Source: Microvirga pakistanensis | Lineage (GTDB): Bacteria; Pseudomonadota; Alphaproteobacteria; Rhizobiales; Beijerinckiaceae | Assembly: GCF_004458765.1 (NCBI RefSeq) | Contig: NZ_SPJX01000469.1 | Location: 1 to 64,000 of the forward strand | Reading direction: 5' to 3' | Length of the DNA: 64,000 nucleotides | Shown here: positions 26,093 to 36,634 of the stretch, in pieces | Layout of the letters: each line of letters begins with the position of its first letter | How positions within the stretch are numbered: the stretch's first letter is position 1 | Position numbers and translations under genes: made by a program | Notes under the pieces: generated by a model | The model's input: the letters and a program-made list of their open reading frames with translations, nothing else | Told to the model about the DNA's origin: nothing | Database searches by the model: none

Positions 26093-27448
26093 CTAAACGG
26101 GTCTTGGAGTCGTCTCCTGATAGCCCAGCAATCCGCCGGGCCGGAAGATCAGGAAGACGACGAGGGCGGCGTAGAGCGCGATATCCCGTCCTTCGATGGG
26201 TAGATATGCCGACCAGGCGGTTTCGTACAGCCCGATCACGAAACCTCCCAACAGGGCGCCCGGGATGGAACCGATGCCGCCGATGACGGCGCCGATCAGG
26301 GCCTTGAGGCCGTATTGAAAGCCGCCTGCGAAGCCCAAGCCCCCGTACTGCAGGACGATCAGCATCCCTGAGAGACCTGCCATCCCGCCCGCCAGCGCGA
26401 GGGTCTGGGTGAGGAGACGGGGGCCGTTGACGCCCATCAGGGCCGCCGCGCCCGCATCGTCCGCAGCCGCCCGCCAGGCCCGTCCGAAGCGGGTCGCCCT
26501 CATGAGCCAGAGTAGCCCCAGGGCGGCCGTGAGCCCGGTGCCGGCGGTGATGAGGCTGACGGGCGTCAGACTGACCAGGAAATCCGCCGAGCGGGCGAGG
26601 GGCCATGCGTCCGACCAGATCGGCGGCAGCCAGATCGTCACGGGGCTCTGCACGAGGCGCAGATACTCCATGAGTGCGAGAGAGAGGCCGACCGTCGCGA
26701 TGAGGCTCGGCTGGGAACTGCCGGTGCGAATGCGGCTGATGGTGAAGGAGCCGCCGATGGCGCTGTGCATCGCTCCTGCGAACACGGCGCCGAGGAGGCC
26801 TGCCGCGATGCCGAGAAGCGGCGAGTTCAAGCCGGAGGCCAGCACGATGGCCACTCCCGTGACGGTCGCGGCCGAACCAATGGCCGCCAGTTCCCCGAAC
26901 GCCAGATTGACCCGGCCGCTGAGGCCAAAGACCAGCGCGAAGGCGACGGAGAGAAGGGCATAGATCGCTGTGCGGGGGAGGCTCACGAGAATCTGCTGGA
27001 GCCAATAGGCGAGAACGGAGGGAAGCTCGACGACAGCCGCATGGGGTGGGCTCCCGGGATCGGCCGCCACGCCCTCCGGGGTGTTGAGGTAGTAATGTTT
27101 GAGTATGTAGAGGCTGGCGCCCGAGACCGGCCCTTCCTCGGTGGCCAGGCCGGTCAGCTCGGCCTTGTCAAGGGCAAGGCCCTCGGCCGCGAAGGTGCAG
27201 ATGGCATAGCGGTCGAGGGGCGGACGGTCCGGGTACTGGGCCGAGTAGAGGATGGTGATGCTTCGCGCGGCGGGACCGTCCTCGATGCGCTGGACGGTAA
27301 CCGTCGCGCCCGGGTTGAGCGCGGGCAGGGTGGATCGGCACACGCGCGCCTGATCCGCATCTATCGTCAATCCGCAGGCGGCAAGCAGGAAAAGGCCCGC
27401 AAGACAGGCGATCGGACGCCATGCCCCGAGGAAGCCTGCCCCTCTCAT
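26093..27448 (-). CDS. LivH-type ABC permease with N-terminal lipoprotein-like domain
   Basis: The 451-aa protein has two parts. Residues 1-25 form a lipoprotein signal ending LLAAC, with Cys25 as the predicted lipidated residue, and about 125 polar residues follow that I do not recognise. From about residue 155 it is a branched-chain amino-acid ABC permease of the LivH type, with IYALLSVAFALVFGLSG and the inner GVNGPRLLTQTLALAGGMAGLSG coupling segment. Normal LivH is about 290-300 aa. No livM, livG, livF or binding protein is nearby. The start ATG gives a clean signal, so I do not think the fusion is a start artefact. It lies 16 bp past hemB. Substrate unknown. Confidence 0.85.
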   Translation of the reverse strand: MRGAGFLGAWRPIACLAGLFLLAACGLTIDADQARVCRSTLPALNPGATVTVQRIEDGPAARSITILYSAQYPDRPPLDRYAICTFAAEGLALDKAELTGLATEEGPVSGASLYILKHYYLNTPEGVAADPGSPPHAAVVELPSVLAYWLQQILVSLPRTAIYALLSVAFALVFGLSGRVNLAFGELAAIGSAATVTGVAIVLASGLNSPLLGIAAGLLGAVFAGAMHSAIGGSFTISRIRTGSSQPSLIATVGLSLALMEYLRLVQSPVTIWLPPIWSDAWPLARSADFLVSLTPVSLITAGTGLTAALGLLWLMRATRFGRAWRAAADDAGAAALMGVNGPRLLTQTLALAGGMAGLSGMLIVLQYGGLGFAGGFQYGLKALIGAVIGGIGSIPGALLGGFVIGLYETAWSAYLPIEGRDIALYAALVVFLIFRPGGLLGYQETTPRPV

Positions 27449-27464
27449 CGGCGGCCCTGCGCGG

Positions 27465-28562
<1,098 letters not shown>

Positions 28563-28705
28563 TTAAATTGCTCTAAAAAAGGGTTCTGCGTCGCATCCGA
28601 CATATTCCTGCGGGGAAGCCGCACGGGGCAGCCATGCATTGACGGTAACCTTCGGCCCTGTTTAATCGCGGACAGGCTTTCGAGATGAAGCAAGGGAAAC
28701 GCTCC

Positions 28706-29758
28706 ATGGACGAAAACGCGGACGTCGTTTGCGAGAAGCAGGGAGCAGCCGGTGTCGTCACCCTCAACCGTCCTCGCGCTCTCAATGCCCTGACCCTCAC
28801 CATGGTGCGCCGGATGCGCGAGGCCCTCGATGCGTGGGCCGATGACCCGCAGGTCACCCGCGTGATCGTTCAGGGCGCGGGCGAGAAGGCCTTCTGCGCC
28901 GGGGGCGACATCCGCCGTCTGACCGAGCTTCTGCAGGCAGGCGAGCGCGAGGAGGCGCTCGCCTTCTGGCGTGAGGAGTACAGGCTCAACATCGCCATCA
29001 AGCGCTATCCGAAGCCTTATATTTCCCTCATCGACGGCATCGTCATGGGCGGCGGTGTCGGCGTGTCCCTGCACGGCTCCCATCGGGTCGCGGGTGAACG
29101 CTATCTCTTCGCGATGCCGGAGGTCGGCATCGGCTTCTTCCCTGATGTGGGCGCGACCTATGCCCTGCCGCGCCTCCCCGGCCAGGCCGGCATGTATCTT
29201 GCGCTGACCGGCGAGCGGGTCAAACAGGCGGATGCGCTGGCGCTGGGCCTGGCCACTCACGCCGTGGCAAGCGGTGGCATGGACGCTCTGCGGCAGGCCC
29301 TCATTGCCGGCGCGCCGGTCGAGGAAACGCTCGCGCAGGCATCGACCGATCCGGGGCCGGCTCCTCTGGACGCCGAACGCTCCCTGATCGATTCCTGCTT
29401 CGCCGCGGAGAGCGTTACCGCCGTTCTCCAGCGTCTCGACGAGGCGGCGGGCCAGGGATCGGAATTCGCCGCCAAGACCGCGGCCGGCATGCGGACGAAA
29501 TCCCCGACGAGCATGAGCATCGCCTTCGAGCAGGTACGCCGGGGAGCGTCCCTCGATTTCGAGGAGGCCATGAGGACCGAGTTCCGCATCGTCTCCCGGA
29601 TCGGAGAGGGCAGGGACTTCTTCGAGGGCGTGCGCGCGGTTCTGATCGACAAGGACAACCAGCCTCGCTGGGATCCTGCCTCACTCGACAGCGTGACGCG
29701 GGACGCCGTCGACCGTCATTTCGCCAGCCTCGGGCCGCATGAACTGGAGACGGCCTGA
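28706..29758 (+). CDS. 3-hydroxyisobutyryl-CoA hydrolase
   Basis: A crotonase-fold hydrolase of valine breakdown, giving 3-hydroxyisobutyrate and CoA. The 350-aa length exceeds the 260 of simple enoyl-CoA hydratases and fits this group. Visible motifs are CAGGDIRRLTE (oxyanion hole), DGIVMGGGVGVSLHG, and MPEVGIGFFPDVGATY, whose Glu and Asp are the hydrolase catalytic pair. I chose the ATG at 28706, after AAGGGAAACG; an ATG at 28685 adds seven residues. The stop overlaps the next start. Divergent from hemB; the 200 bp between them should hold both promoters. Confidence 0.88.
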   Translation: MDENADVVCEKQGAAGVVTLNRPRALNALTLTMVRRMREALDAWADDPQVTRVIVQGAGEKAFCAGGDIRRLTELLQAGEREEALAFWREEYRLNIAIKRYPKPYISLIDGIVMGGGVGVSLHGSHRVAGERYLFAMPEVGIGFFPDVGATYALPRLPGQAGMYLALTGERVKQADALALGLATHAVASGGMDALRQALIAGAPVEETLAQASTDPGPAPLDAERSLIDSCFAAESVTAVLQRLDEAAGQGSEFAAKTAAGMRTKSPTSMSIAFEQVRRGASLDFEEAMRTEFRIVSRIGEGRDFFEGVRAVLIDKDNQPRWDPASLDSVTRDAVDRHFASLGPHELETA

Positions 29759-30216
29759 TGCCTCGCAATGGCAACCACGGGGCACAGCACGACGGTGCAA
29801 GGGATTACCTCTCCGACCGCATCGAGGAGCGACCGCCGGCCCCTGCCTCCATGCGCTGGGGCTTCATCCTCACCTGGTTCATGCGGGTGCTCGCCATCGT
29901 GTGGATCATGAAGGGCCTCAGCTTCTGGTCCGTGATCCTCGGGATCTGGACGCCCGTCGGGCAGTTCGAGGCCCGCTCCACGGGGTATCAGGCGACGATC
30001 ATCTACTTCGCCCTGATCGACCTGATCGCCGCCGTGGGCCTCTGGATGGCCAGCACCTGGGGCGGGATCATGTGGCTGCTGGCGGTGATGAGCCACCTGA
30101 TTCTCGCGGCCTTCTTCCCGGGCATCGTCTCCAGCGGCATCCTGACGATCGTGTTCTTCCTGACGCTCGTGGCGGTCTATATCGCCGTTTCGTGGCTCGC
30201 GGCTCAGGAAGAATAG
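29758..30216 (+). CDS. DUF6163 family membrane protein
   Basis: A 152-aa protein with about 35 polar N-terminal residues, then four hydrophobic segments (about 36-60, 78-98, 104-120 and 124-147). It matches the DUF6163 group, small membrane proteins of Hyphomicrobiales, in its length and MRWGFILTWFMRVLAIVWIMKG opening pattern. Function unknown. Its ATG overlaps the hydrolase TGA as TGATG, which suggests that the two are made together, though no biochemical link is evident. Confidence 0.78.
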   Translation: MPRNGNHGAQHDGARDYLSDRIEERPPAPASMRWGFILTWFMRVLAIVWIMKGLSFWSVILGIWTPVGQFEARSTGYQATIIYFALIDLIAAVGLWMASTWGGIMWLLAVMSHLILAAFFPGIVSSGILTIVFFLTLVAVYIAVSWLAAQEE

Positions 30217-30568
30217 GAAAACACCGTTATATGATAAAGGCTTAAGATGGGACGCCAGGCGCGCTCTCGGGTCTGAGACGAGCCCTCCCGCAGCCGATGC
30301 CATGGCGATGGCCGGGAAGCTATGCCTTTCACGGAGAAGTGTATCCTCAAGAACACAGTTTCAGGTTACATGGGGGTAGAGCCCGGTATCGAGGGTCGGA
30401 GGCCGTGCGAGGGGCGGTTCTGCCATAAAACGGCCCCGATGTTCTTCGTTTTCGATACCGTTCGTTAATCCAATCCCGGCAGTTTCCGCTGGGAGCGGGA
30501 GTGCCTTGGACGATGGTCCTGACGCTTTCCGTTGCCGAGCCACACCTAACCGAGAAGAGCCTGCGCTC
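30217..30568. other. 352-bp intergenic region, no gene seen
   Basis: Between the DUF6163 gene and the L,D-transpeptidase start. Open frames on both strands through here are short or are antisense to the transpeptidase and have no family similarity. The DNA around 30440-30475 is less GC-rich than its surroundings and may hold the transpeptidase promoter, but I see no confident -35/-10 pair and no strong hairpin. Confidence 0.5.
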
Positions 30569-31828
30569 ATGTTGTCTCGCCGTGCCCTCCTGACAGGATC
30601 GCTTGCCTTTGTCCTGACGCCTGCCGCCGCTGCCATGGCCCAAAGCCAGGCCGAATGGTCGCAGAATTACGAGGCCGTATCCCGCACCCGCGTGCAGCGG
30701 ACCTCGACCCCCATGCTCTCCCAGGAATCCCTGGCCGCCACCGAGCAGATGATCGAGTACTACCGCAACATCGCCGCCCGTGGCGGATGGCAGCCGGTTC
30801 AGGGGGTGCAGGGACTGCGCGTCGGCTCCAAGAGCCCGGCCGTGGTCGCGCTTCGTCAGCGCCTCATCATCACGGGAGACCTCGATCCGGCGGCGGGTGA
30901 ATCGCCGATTTACGATTCTTACGTCGAGGCGGGCGTGCGCCGCTTCCAGGCCCGGCATGGAATCAGCTCCACCGGCACCATGACGGCTCCGACCGTGGCC
31001 GCCATGAATGTGCCGGTCGACATCCGCATCCGCCAGCTCGAGATCAACTTAGGCCGCCTGCGCAGCCTCGTGGCCGGCGGCATGCCCAACCGCTATGTGG
31101 TCGCCAACATCCCCGCCGCTCTTGTCGAGACGGTGGAGGGCGGGATGGTCCATACCCGCCACGCCGCTGGCGTCGGCAAGATCGACCGACAGTCGCCGCT
31201 GCTGAACTCGAAGGTGGTCGAGGTAAATTTCAACCCGTTCTGGACGGCTCCCGCCTCGGTGGTCAAGAAGGACCTCATCCCGAAGATGCAGAAGGAGCCG
31301 AACTACCTGACGGAGAACCGGATTCGCATCTTCAACGCGGCCGGCCAGGAGGTTCCCTCCAGCCAGATCAACTGGTTCTCGGACGAGGCGACCCGCTACC
31401 GCTTCCGCCAGGATCCGGGCGGCGATCTGAACTCCATGGGCTTCGTGCGCATCAACATCCCGAACCAGCACGGGGTCTACATGCACGACACGCCCTCCAA
31501 GGGCATCTTCGGCGACGATTTCCGCTTCGTCTCCTCCGGCTGCATCCGCATCCAGAACGTGCGCGACTACATCGAGTGGCTCCTGAAGGACACGCCCGGC
31601 TGGACCCGCGAGCAGATCGACGCCACCTTCAAGTCCGGCGAGCGCATCGATGCCCGCCTTGCCCAGCCGGTCCCGATCCACTGGATCTACATGACCGCCT
31701 GGGCGACGCCGGACGGCCTCGTGCAGTTCCGTGACGACATCTACAACAAGGACGGTCTCGGTGCCTCCATCCCGGTGGCGAGCCGCACCCCGACCGAGCC
31801 GGATGAGGAAATGTTCCTGCAGAACTGA
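30569..31828 (+). CDS. L,D-transpeptidase family protein, probable Tat substrate
   Basis: A periplasmic YkuD-type enzyme that forms meso-diaminopimelate crosslinks in peptidoglycan or attaches proteins to it. The signal SRRALLTGSLAFVLTPAAAA has a twin-arginine motif. A peptidoglycan-binding domain (about residues 85-150, VVALRQRLIITGDL and VRRFQARHGI) precedes the catalytic domain. There the His of MHDTPSKGIF and the Cys at about residue 325 in SSGCIRI form the active site. The length, 419 aa, is that of the larger YcbB-like class. I start at ATG 30569; the frame upstream lacks a signal. Confidence 0.92.
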   Translation: MLSRRALLTGSLAFVLTPAAAAMAQSQAEWSQNYEAVSRTRVQRTSTPMLSQESLAATEQMIEYYRNIAARGGWQPVQGVQGLRVGSKSPAVVALRQRLIITGDLDPAAGESPIYDSYVEAGVRRFQARHGISSTGTMTAPTVAAMNVPVDIRIRQLEINLGRLRSLVAGGMPNRYVVANIPAALVETVEGGMVHTRHAAGVGKIDRQSPLLNSKVVEVNFNPFWTAPASVVKKDLIPKMQKEPNYLTENRIRIFNAAGQEVPSSQINWFSDEATRYRFRQDPGGDLNSMGFVRINIPNQHGVYMHDTPSKGIFGDDFRFVSSGCIRIQNVRDYIEWLLKDTPGWTREQIDATFKSGERIDARLAQPVPIHWIYMTAWATPDGLVQFRDDIYNKDGLGASIPVASRTPTEPDEEMFLQN

Positions 31829-31849
31829 GGTTTTCAGGCTCCCTCAATC

Positions 31850-31884
31850 AAAAGGCATCGGTGGATCAGCCGCCGATGCCTTTT
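31850..31884 (+). terminator. Intrinsic terminator of the L,D-transpeptidase gene
   Basis: A 15-bp stem with one G-T pair (31850-31864 with 31870-31884), a five-base loop and TTTTC at the end, 22 bp past the stop. The A-rich foot also gives a T-run on the minus strand, so it may also stop transcripts from the convergent permease fragment. Confidence 0.82.
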
Positions 31885-31938
31885 CTTCACTGAGACGACA
31901 ACAGGACAGGTCTGCTGATGACCTGTTCGAACCAAGTC

Positions 31939-32328
31939 TTAGACGACCAATCCATAGAGAATGCCTGACAGAACGGCACCGAGTACGGCAAAACCGATGT
32001 AAGCGAGGAACAGCGGCAAGCGTGCCAAAGCGTAGACGGCAATCGCGGCAGGGATGCTGGTGACTCCTCCCCCCACAAGGAAAGCCATTCCCGCGCCAGG
32101 GGCCATCCCCTGTTCAATGAGACCGTTCACCAGGGGCAGTGCGGCATAGCCATTGAGATAGGCCGGAATACCGACAAGGGCCGCGGTCAGGATCGGCATC
32201 AAGCCGGTTCCACCTAAAGCCAGGACGATCAGGTCCGCTGGAATATACCTCAGCACCAGGCTTTCGAGCACGAAAGCGAGGACCAGCCATTTTCCAAGGA
32301 AGAGAAGATCGCCGGCGGCACTGACCAA
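31939..32328 (-). pseudogene. C-terminal fragment of a COG0701 (ArsP/YraQ-like) permease
   Basis: The 129-aa frame matches only the second half of a predicted permease of COG0701. It has three or four hydrophobic helices and the segments VGIPAYLNGYAALPLV and GAGMAFLVGGGVTSIPAA, the pattern seen in the repeat that binds the substrate. Full-length relatives have about 300 or more residues with a similar first half, which is absent here. The only start is TTG at 32328, and the in-frame sequence above it (Pro/Cys-rich, open to about 32460) is not permease-like. I read it as a truncated remnant. A short functional half-permease is less likely but possible. The glyA gene begins 131 bp away, divergent. 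Confidence 0.6.
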
Positions 32329-32459
32329 CCGCCTCGCGTCACAGCCGGGTAAGCATGGATCGTGCGGGTTGGCGGGCTCGGGCTGCCCGTGGTAAAGGCC
32401 TGGGCCATCGGGGATCGAGCACCTTTTCAGGCGGGGCTCACAGCAAGGCGAGAACGATC

Positions 32460-33764
32460 ATGAGCGCGAGCGAAGCAGCAAGAAGTCACCTGTCCAACAG
32501 CTTTTTCTCGGCCAGCCTTGCCGACAGTGATCCCGAGATCGCCCGTGCCATCGGGCTCGAGCTCGGTCGCCAGCGCGACGAGATCGAGCTGATCGCCTCC
32601 GAGAACATCGTGTCCCGCGCCGTCCTGGAAGCGCAAGGGTCGGTGATGACCAACAAGTATGCGGAGGGCTATCCGGGCCGCCGCTACTATGGCGGCTGCC
32701 AGTTCGTGGACATGGCCGAGGAGCTCGCCATCGAGCGCGCCAAGCGCCTGTTCGACTGCAAGTTCGCCAACGTCCAGCCCAACTCCGGCTCCCAGGCCAA
32801 CCAGGGCGTCTTCATGGCGCTTATGAAGCCGGGCGATACTTTCATGGGCCTGGACCTCGCCTGCGGTGGCCATCTGACCCACGGCTCGCCCGTGAACATG
32901 TCCGGCAAGTGGTTCAACGTGGTGAGCTACAAGGTCCGCGAGAGCGACCAGATCATCGATATGGACGAGGTCGCCGAACTCGCCCGCACCCACAAGCCGA
33001 AGGTGATCGTAGCCGGCGGCTCGGCCTATTCCCGGTTCTGGGACTTCGCCCGCTTCCGCGAGATCGCGGACGAGGTCGGAGCCTTCTTCATGGTCGATAT
33101 CGCCCACTTCGCGGGCCTCGTGGCGGGCGGCGCCCATCCGTCGCCGTTCCCGCATGCCCATGTGGTGACCACCACCACCCACAAGACCCTGCGCGGCCCG
33201 CGCGGCGGCATGATCCTCACCAACGACGAGGACATCGCCAAGAAGGTCAATTCCGCGATCTTCCCCGGCCTCCAGGGCGGCCCGCTCATGCACGTGATCG
33301 CCGCCAAGGCCGTGGCCTTCGGCGAGGCGCTGCGCCCCGAGTTCAAGCTCTATGCCCGCTCCGTGGTCGAGAACGCAAAGGTGCTGGCCGACACCATTCT
33401 CCAAGGCGGCTATGCCATCGTCTCCGGCGGCACGGACAACCACCTGATGCTGGTGGACCTGCGCCCGAAGAGGCTCACCGGCAAGGCCGCCGAGGCGGCC
33501 CTCGGCCGCGCCCACATCACCTGCAACAAGAACGGCGTGCCCTTCGACCCCGAGAAGCCGATGGTCACCTCCGGCATCCGCCTCGGCACTCCCGCCGCCA
33601 CCTCGCGCGGCTTCGGCGTGGCCGAGTTCCGGAAGGTGGGCGAACTGATCGTCGAGACCCTGGACGGCCTTGCCCAGCATGGCCAGGAAGGCAATGCCCC
33701 CGTCGAGGAATCGGTGAAGGCCCGTGTGCACGAGCTGACCCGCCGCTTCCCGATCTACGCCTGA
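32460..33764 (+). CDS. glyA: Serine hydroxymethyltransferase
   Basis: GlyA interconverts serine and glycine and supplies methylene-tetrahydrofolate. The 434-aa protein has [10 protein letters not shown], the substrate/folate region [13 protein letters not shown], and the PLP lysine at about residue 242 in [14 protein letters not shown] start at ATG 32460 ([10 protein letters not shown]); 35 upstream codons are not family-like. It opens a plus-strand run with nrdR 14 bp downstream. I saw no riboswitch-like structure upstream. Confidence 0.96.
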   Translation: MSASEAARSHLSNSFFSASLADSDPEIARAIGLELGRQRDEIELIASENIVSRAVLEAQGSVMTNKYAEGYPGRRYYGGCQFVDMAEELAIERAKRLFDCKFANVQPNSGSQANQGVFMALMKPGDTFMGLDLACGGHLTHGSPVNMSGKWFNVVSYKVRESDQIIDMDEVAELARTHKPKVIVAGGSAYSRFWDFARFREIADEVGAFFMVDIAHFAGLVAGGAHPSPFPHAHVVTTTTHKTLRGPRGGMILTNDEDIAKKVNSAIFPGLQGGPLMHVIAAKAVAFGEALRPEFKLYARSVVENAKVLADTILQGGYAIVSGGTDNHLMLVDLRPKRLTGKAAEAALGRAHITCNKNGVPFDPEKPMVTSGIRLGTPAATSRGFGVAEFRKVGELIVETLDGLAQHGQEGNAPVEESVKARVHELTRRFPIYA

Positions 33765-33778
33765 TTCCGGGTCGAAAG

Positions 33779-34276
33779 ATGCGTTGTCCCTATTGCGGGA
33801 GTCTCGACACCCAGGTGAAGGATTCCCGGCCGACGGACGATTCCTCCTCCATCCGCCGCCGACGCATCTGCCCGGATTGCGGTGGCCGCTTCACGACCTT
33901 CGAGCGCGTGCAGCTGCGCGAGCTCACCGTGGTGAAGCGTTCGGGGAGGCGCGTTCCGTTCGATCGCGACAAGCTCCAGCAGTCGGTGGAGGTGGCCCTG
34001 CGCAAGCGCCCGGTCGATCCCGAGCGCGTGGAACGCATGATCAACGGCATCGTGCGCCAGCTCGAGAGCATGGGCGACGGCGAGGTTCCGAGCGAAACGG
34101 TGGGCGAGCTCGTGATGGAGGGCCTCAAGGCCCTCGACGACGTGGCCTATGTCCGCTTCGCCTCCGTCTACAAGAACTTCCGTGAAGCCAAGGACTTCGA
34201 GGAGCTTCTTGGCAAACTGGCGGAGGAGCCGGAGGACACTCCGCGCCTGAAGAAGAAGCCCGCGCAGTCCGAGTGA
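33779..34276 (+). CDS. nrdR: Transcriptional repressor NrdR
   Basis: NrdR senses ATP/dATP and represses ribonucleotide reductase genes. The 165-aa protein starts with a zinc ribbon (MRCPYCGS and CPDCGGRF) joined by the family RRRRICP segment, then an ATP-cone domain ([16 protein letters not shown]). The length is typical. Its TGA overlaps the ribD ATG (TGATG). The order glyA-nrdR-ribD is widespread in alphaproteobacteria. Confidence 0.97.
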   Translation: MRCPYCGSLDTQVKDSRPTDDSSSIRRRRICPDCGGRFTTFERVQLRELTVVKRSGRRVPFDRDKLQQSVEVALRKRPVDPERVERMINGIVRQLESMGDGEVPSETVGELVMEGLKALDDVAYVRFASVYKNFREAKDFEELLGKLAEEPEDTPRLKKKPAQSE

Positions 34277-35412
34277 TGAGCTCCACCGGCGCACAGGACC
34301 AAGCCTCCGACAGACACGGCCAGGACGAGCGCCTGATGCGCCTCGCCATTGCGCTCGGGGAGCGGCATCTCGGCTTGACCTGGCCCAATCCGTCGGTGGG
34401 AGCCGTGGTGGTGGATGAAAGGGAGGACGCTCCCGTCATCGTCGCGCAAGGGGCGACCCAGCCGGGCGGCCGCCCTCACGCGGAGCGCGTCGCGCTGGCG
34501 GCGGCCGGTGAACGGGCGAAGGGCGCAACCCTCTACGTATCCCTGGAGCCGTGCTCCCATCATGGCAAAACGCCGCCCTGCGCGGATGCGGTGGTGGAGG
34601 CGGGCATTGCCCGGGTGGTTTCAGCCATCGAGGATCCGGATTCCCGGGTCGCGGGGCTCGGCCATGCCCGCCTGCGGGCGGCCGGGATCGAGGTTGTCGC
34701 GGGCTGCCTGGAGCCCCTGGCCCGCCGCGCGCATCGCGGGCATATCATGCGCGTCACGAAGGGACGGCCGGCCGTCACCGTGAAGCTCGCCCGCACGACG
34801 GAGGGCTTGGCCGGTTCGCGTCAGGGACCGCGCCTGATGATCACAGGGGGGATCGCCAACGGGAGGGTGCACCTGATGCGCGCGCACGCGGACGCCATCA
34901 TGGTCGGTGTCGGCACCGTTCTGGCGGACGACCCGCTGCTCAATGTCCGCCTGCCCGGTCTTGAGAGCCGCTCGCCGCTTCGGATCGTGCTCGATTCACA
35001 TCTGCGCACCCCGCCGGCGGCCCGCGTCGTCGCGGGAGCCCGCGAGATCCCGACCTGGATCGTCACCACGCTCGCCGCGCCCGTCGCGGCGGAGCGGGCG
35101 CTCGTCGCGCAGGGCGTAGAGGTGCTGCGTGTTTCGTCCGAGGAACGACAGGTGTCGCTGAGCGAGGCTCTCGGCCTTCTCGGCACCCGTGGCCTCACCC
35201 GTGTGTTCTGCGAGGGCGGCCCGGGACTGGCGGATGCGCTGGCGCGGGCCGATCTGATCGATGAGCTGGTACTCATCACCGGGCGCTCCGCGCGCGGTCA
35301 AGGCGACGTGCCCGCCCTCGGTCTCGCGCTCCAGGACCGCATGGACGCCCTCGATCTTTACGCCGACGAACAGGTCGGCTCCGATCTTTTCATGTTCTGG
35401 GAGAAGCCCTGA
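34276..35412 (+). CDS. ribD: Bifunctional riboflavin deaminase/reductase
   Basis: RibD performs the deamination and then the side-chain reduction in riboflavin synthesis. The N-terminal cytidine-deaminase-like domain has the zinc motif with HAE in GGRPHAERVAL and PCSHHGKTPPC. The C-terminal reductase (about residues 155-375) begins RPAVTVKLARTTEG. The length, 378 aa, is normal. Start ATG 34276 overlaps nrdR; a GTG three bases upstream is unnecessary. The stop overlaps ribE in the same way. Confidence 0.95.
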   Translation: MSSTGAQDQASDRHGQDERLMRLAIALGERHLGLTWPNPSVGAVVVDEREDAPVIVAQGATQPGGRPHAERVALAAAGERAKGATLYVSLEPCSHHGKTPPCADAVVEAGIARVVSAIEDPDSRVAGLGHARLRAAGIEVVAGCLEPLARRAHRGHIMRVTKGRPAVTVKLARTTEGLAGSRQGPRLMITGGIANGRVHLMRAHADAIMVGVGTVLADDPLLNVRLPGLESRSPLRIVLDSHLRTPPAARVVAGAREIPTWIVTTLAAPVAAERALVAQGVEVLRVSSEERQVSLSEALGLLGTRGLTRVFCEGGPGLADALARADLIDELVLITGRSARGQGDVPALGLALQDRMDALDLYADEQVGSDLFMFWEKP

Positions 35413-36047
35413 TGTTTACGGGTATCGTCACCGATGTCGGCGAGGTCGTGTCCGCGGAAGGGGCTCAGGGCACCCTGAAGCGCCTGCGCATCCACGCGTC
35501 CTACGATCCCGCGACAATCGCCCTCGGCGCCTCCATCGCCTGCGGCGGGCCATGCCTGACCGTGGTGGCTTTCGGCCCCCGCGACGGCGGCTGCTGGTTC
35601 GACGTCGACGCGGCGGCGGAAACGCTCGAACGCACGACGGTCGGCGCGTGGAAGCCCGGCACGCGGGTCAATCTTGAGCGCTCGCTCAAGATCGGGGACG
35701 AGCTCGGCGGTCATATCGTCACCGGCCACGTGGATGGGCTCGCCACCATCGAGGCCAGGGAGGCGATCACCGCCGGCGACAATCCCTGGGGCCCGACGGC
35801 CCGCTTCGTCATCAGGGCTCCGTCAGCGCTTGCGCCCTTCATCGCGGAGAAAGGCTCGGTCTGCCTCGACGGGACCTCGCTGACCGTCAACTCGGTCGAT
35901 GGCGATCTCTTCTCGGTGCTCATCATCCCCCACACGCTCGCGGTGACCACCTGGGGCGAGCGCCAGGAGGGCGACAGGCTCAACCTGGAGGTCGATCTCA
36001 TGGCCCGCTACGCCGCACGGCTTGCGGAGGCCCGCCGGGCGGGGTAG
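35412..36047 (+). CDS. ribE: Riboflavin synthase, alpha chain
   Basis: This enzyme dismutates two 6,7-dimethyl-8-ribityllumazine molecules into riboflavin. The 211-aa sequence has two tandem lumazine-binding folds: the first starts MFTGIVTDVGEV, the second around GGHIVTGHVDGLATI (about residues 98-112). It lies between ribD and ribH; no FMN riboswitch is evident upstream, so regulation is not visible. Confidence 0.95.
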   Translation: MFTGIVTDVGEVVSAEGAQGTLKRLRIHASYDPATIALGASIACGGPCLTVVAFGPRDGGCWFDVDAAAETLERTTVGAWKPGTRVNLERSLKIGDELGGHIVTGHVDGLATIEAREAITAGDNPWGPTARFVIRAPSALAPFIAEKGSVCLDGTSLTVNSVDGDLFSVLIIPHTLAVTTWGERQEGDRLNLEVDLMARYAARLAEARRAG

Positions 36048-36108
36048 GGAACGCCCATCCCATTCGTGTTTCACCCATTCTCGTTCGGCGCCGTCCGCCC
36101 GGCGCGAG

Positions 36109-36128
36109 CCTCTCCGACAAGGGAGAGG
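36109..36128 (+). promoter_or_regulatory. Hairpin just upstream of the ribH ribosome site
   Basis: CCTCTCC (36109-36115) pairs with GGAGAGG (36122-36128) around GACAAG, a perfect seven-pair stem. The ribH Shine-Dalgarno AAGGA follows at about 36132 and the ATG at 36144. It could tune ribH translation or act as an mRNA stabiliser. It has no T-run, so it is not a terminator. Stems of this CCTCTCC type are also frequent rhizobial intergenic repeats. Confidence 0.45.
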
Positions 36129-36143
36129 ATGAAGGACTGTTCC

Positions 36144-36632
36144 ATGGTCTCGCATTCCGCAAAGCCGCAAGGCTCCCGCCCTCCCGTTCCCGGCGCCCGC
36201 ATTCTGGTCGTCGAGGCGCGATTTTATGACGATATCGCCAACGAGCTGCTGCGCGGAGTCCAGGGAGCCGTCGAGGCGGCCCAGGCCACCATGGACGTGC
36301 TGACGCTCGACGGCGCGCTTGAGATTCCGGCGACCGTGGCCATCGCTCTCGACGCCGCCGAGAAAGCGGGAAAGCCTTACGACGCCGTCGTGGCCCTGGG
36401 TTGCGTGATCCGTGGCGAGACCGGACACTACGATATCGTGGCGGGTGAGAGCGCCCGCGCGCTGATGGATCTCTCGGTCGCCCGCAAGATCCCGCTCGCC
36501 AACGGCATCCTGACCGTCGAGAATGAACAGCAGGCTTGGACCCGGGCGAGCGTGAATGAATTGAATAAGGGCGCGGGTGCGGTGGAAGCGGCGCTCGCCG
36601 TTCTGCGCATCAAGAAGAAGCTGGAGGCCTGA
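36144..36632 (+). CDS. ribH: 6,7-dimethyl-8-ribityllumazine synthase
   Basis: RibH joins 5-amino-6-ribitylaminouracil with dihydroxybutanone phosphate to form lumazine. The 162-aa sequence has [32 protein letters not shown], and [18 protein letters not shown], where the catalytic His follows the GET turn. The start is ATG 36144 behind AAGGA; a GTG at 36066 and an ATG at 36129 are poorer. nusB starts three bases after the stop, the usual ribH-nusB pairing. Confidence 0.95.
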   Translation: MVSHSAKPQGSRPPVPGARILVVEARFYDDIANELLRGVQGAVEAAQATMDVLTLDGALEIPATVAIALDAAEKAGKPYDAVVALGCVIRGETGHYDIVAGESARALMDLSVARKIPLANGILTVENEQQAWTRASVNELNKGAGAVEAALAVLRIKKKLEA

Positions 36633-36634
36633 TC

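Noticed and set aside
30347-30958. 203-codon minus frame over the transpeptidase start
   Set aside because: Antisense to the signal peptide and the binding domain of an intact gene.
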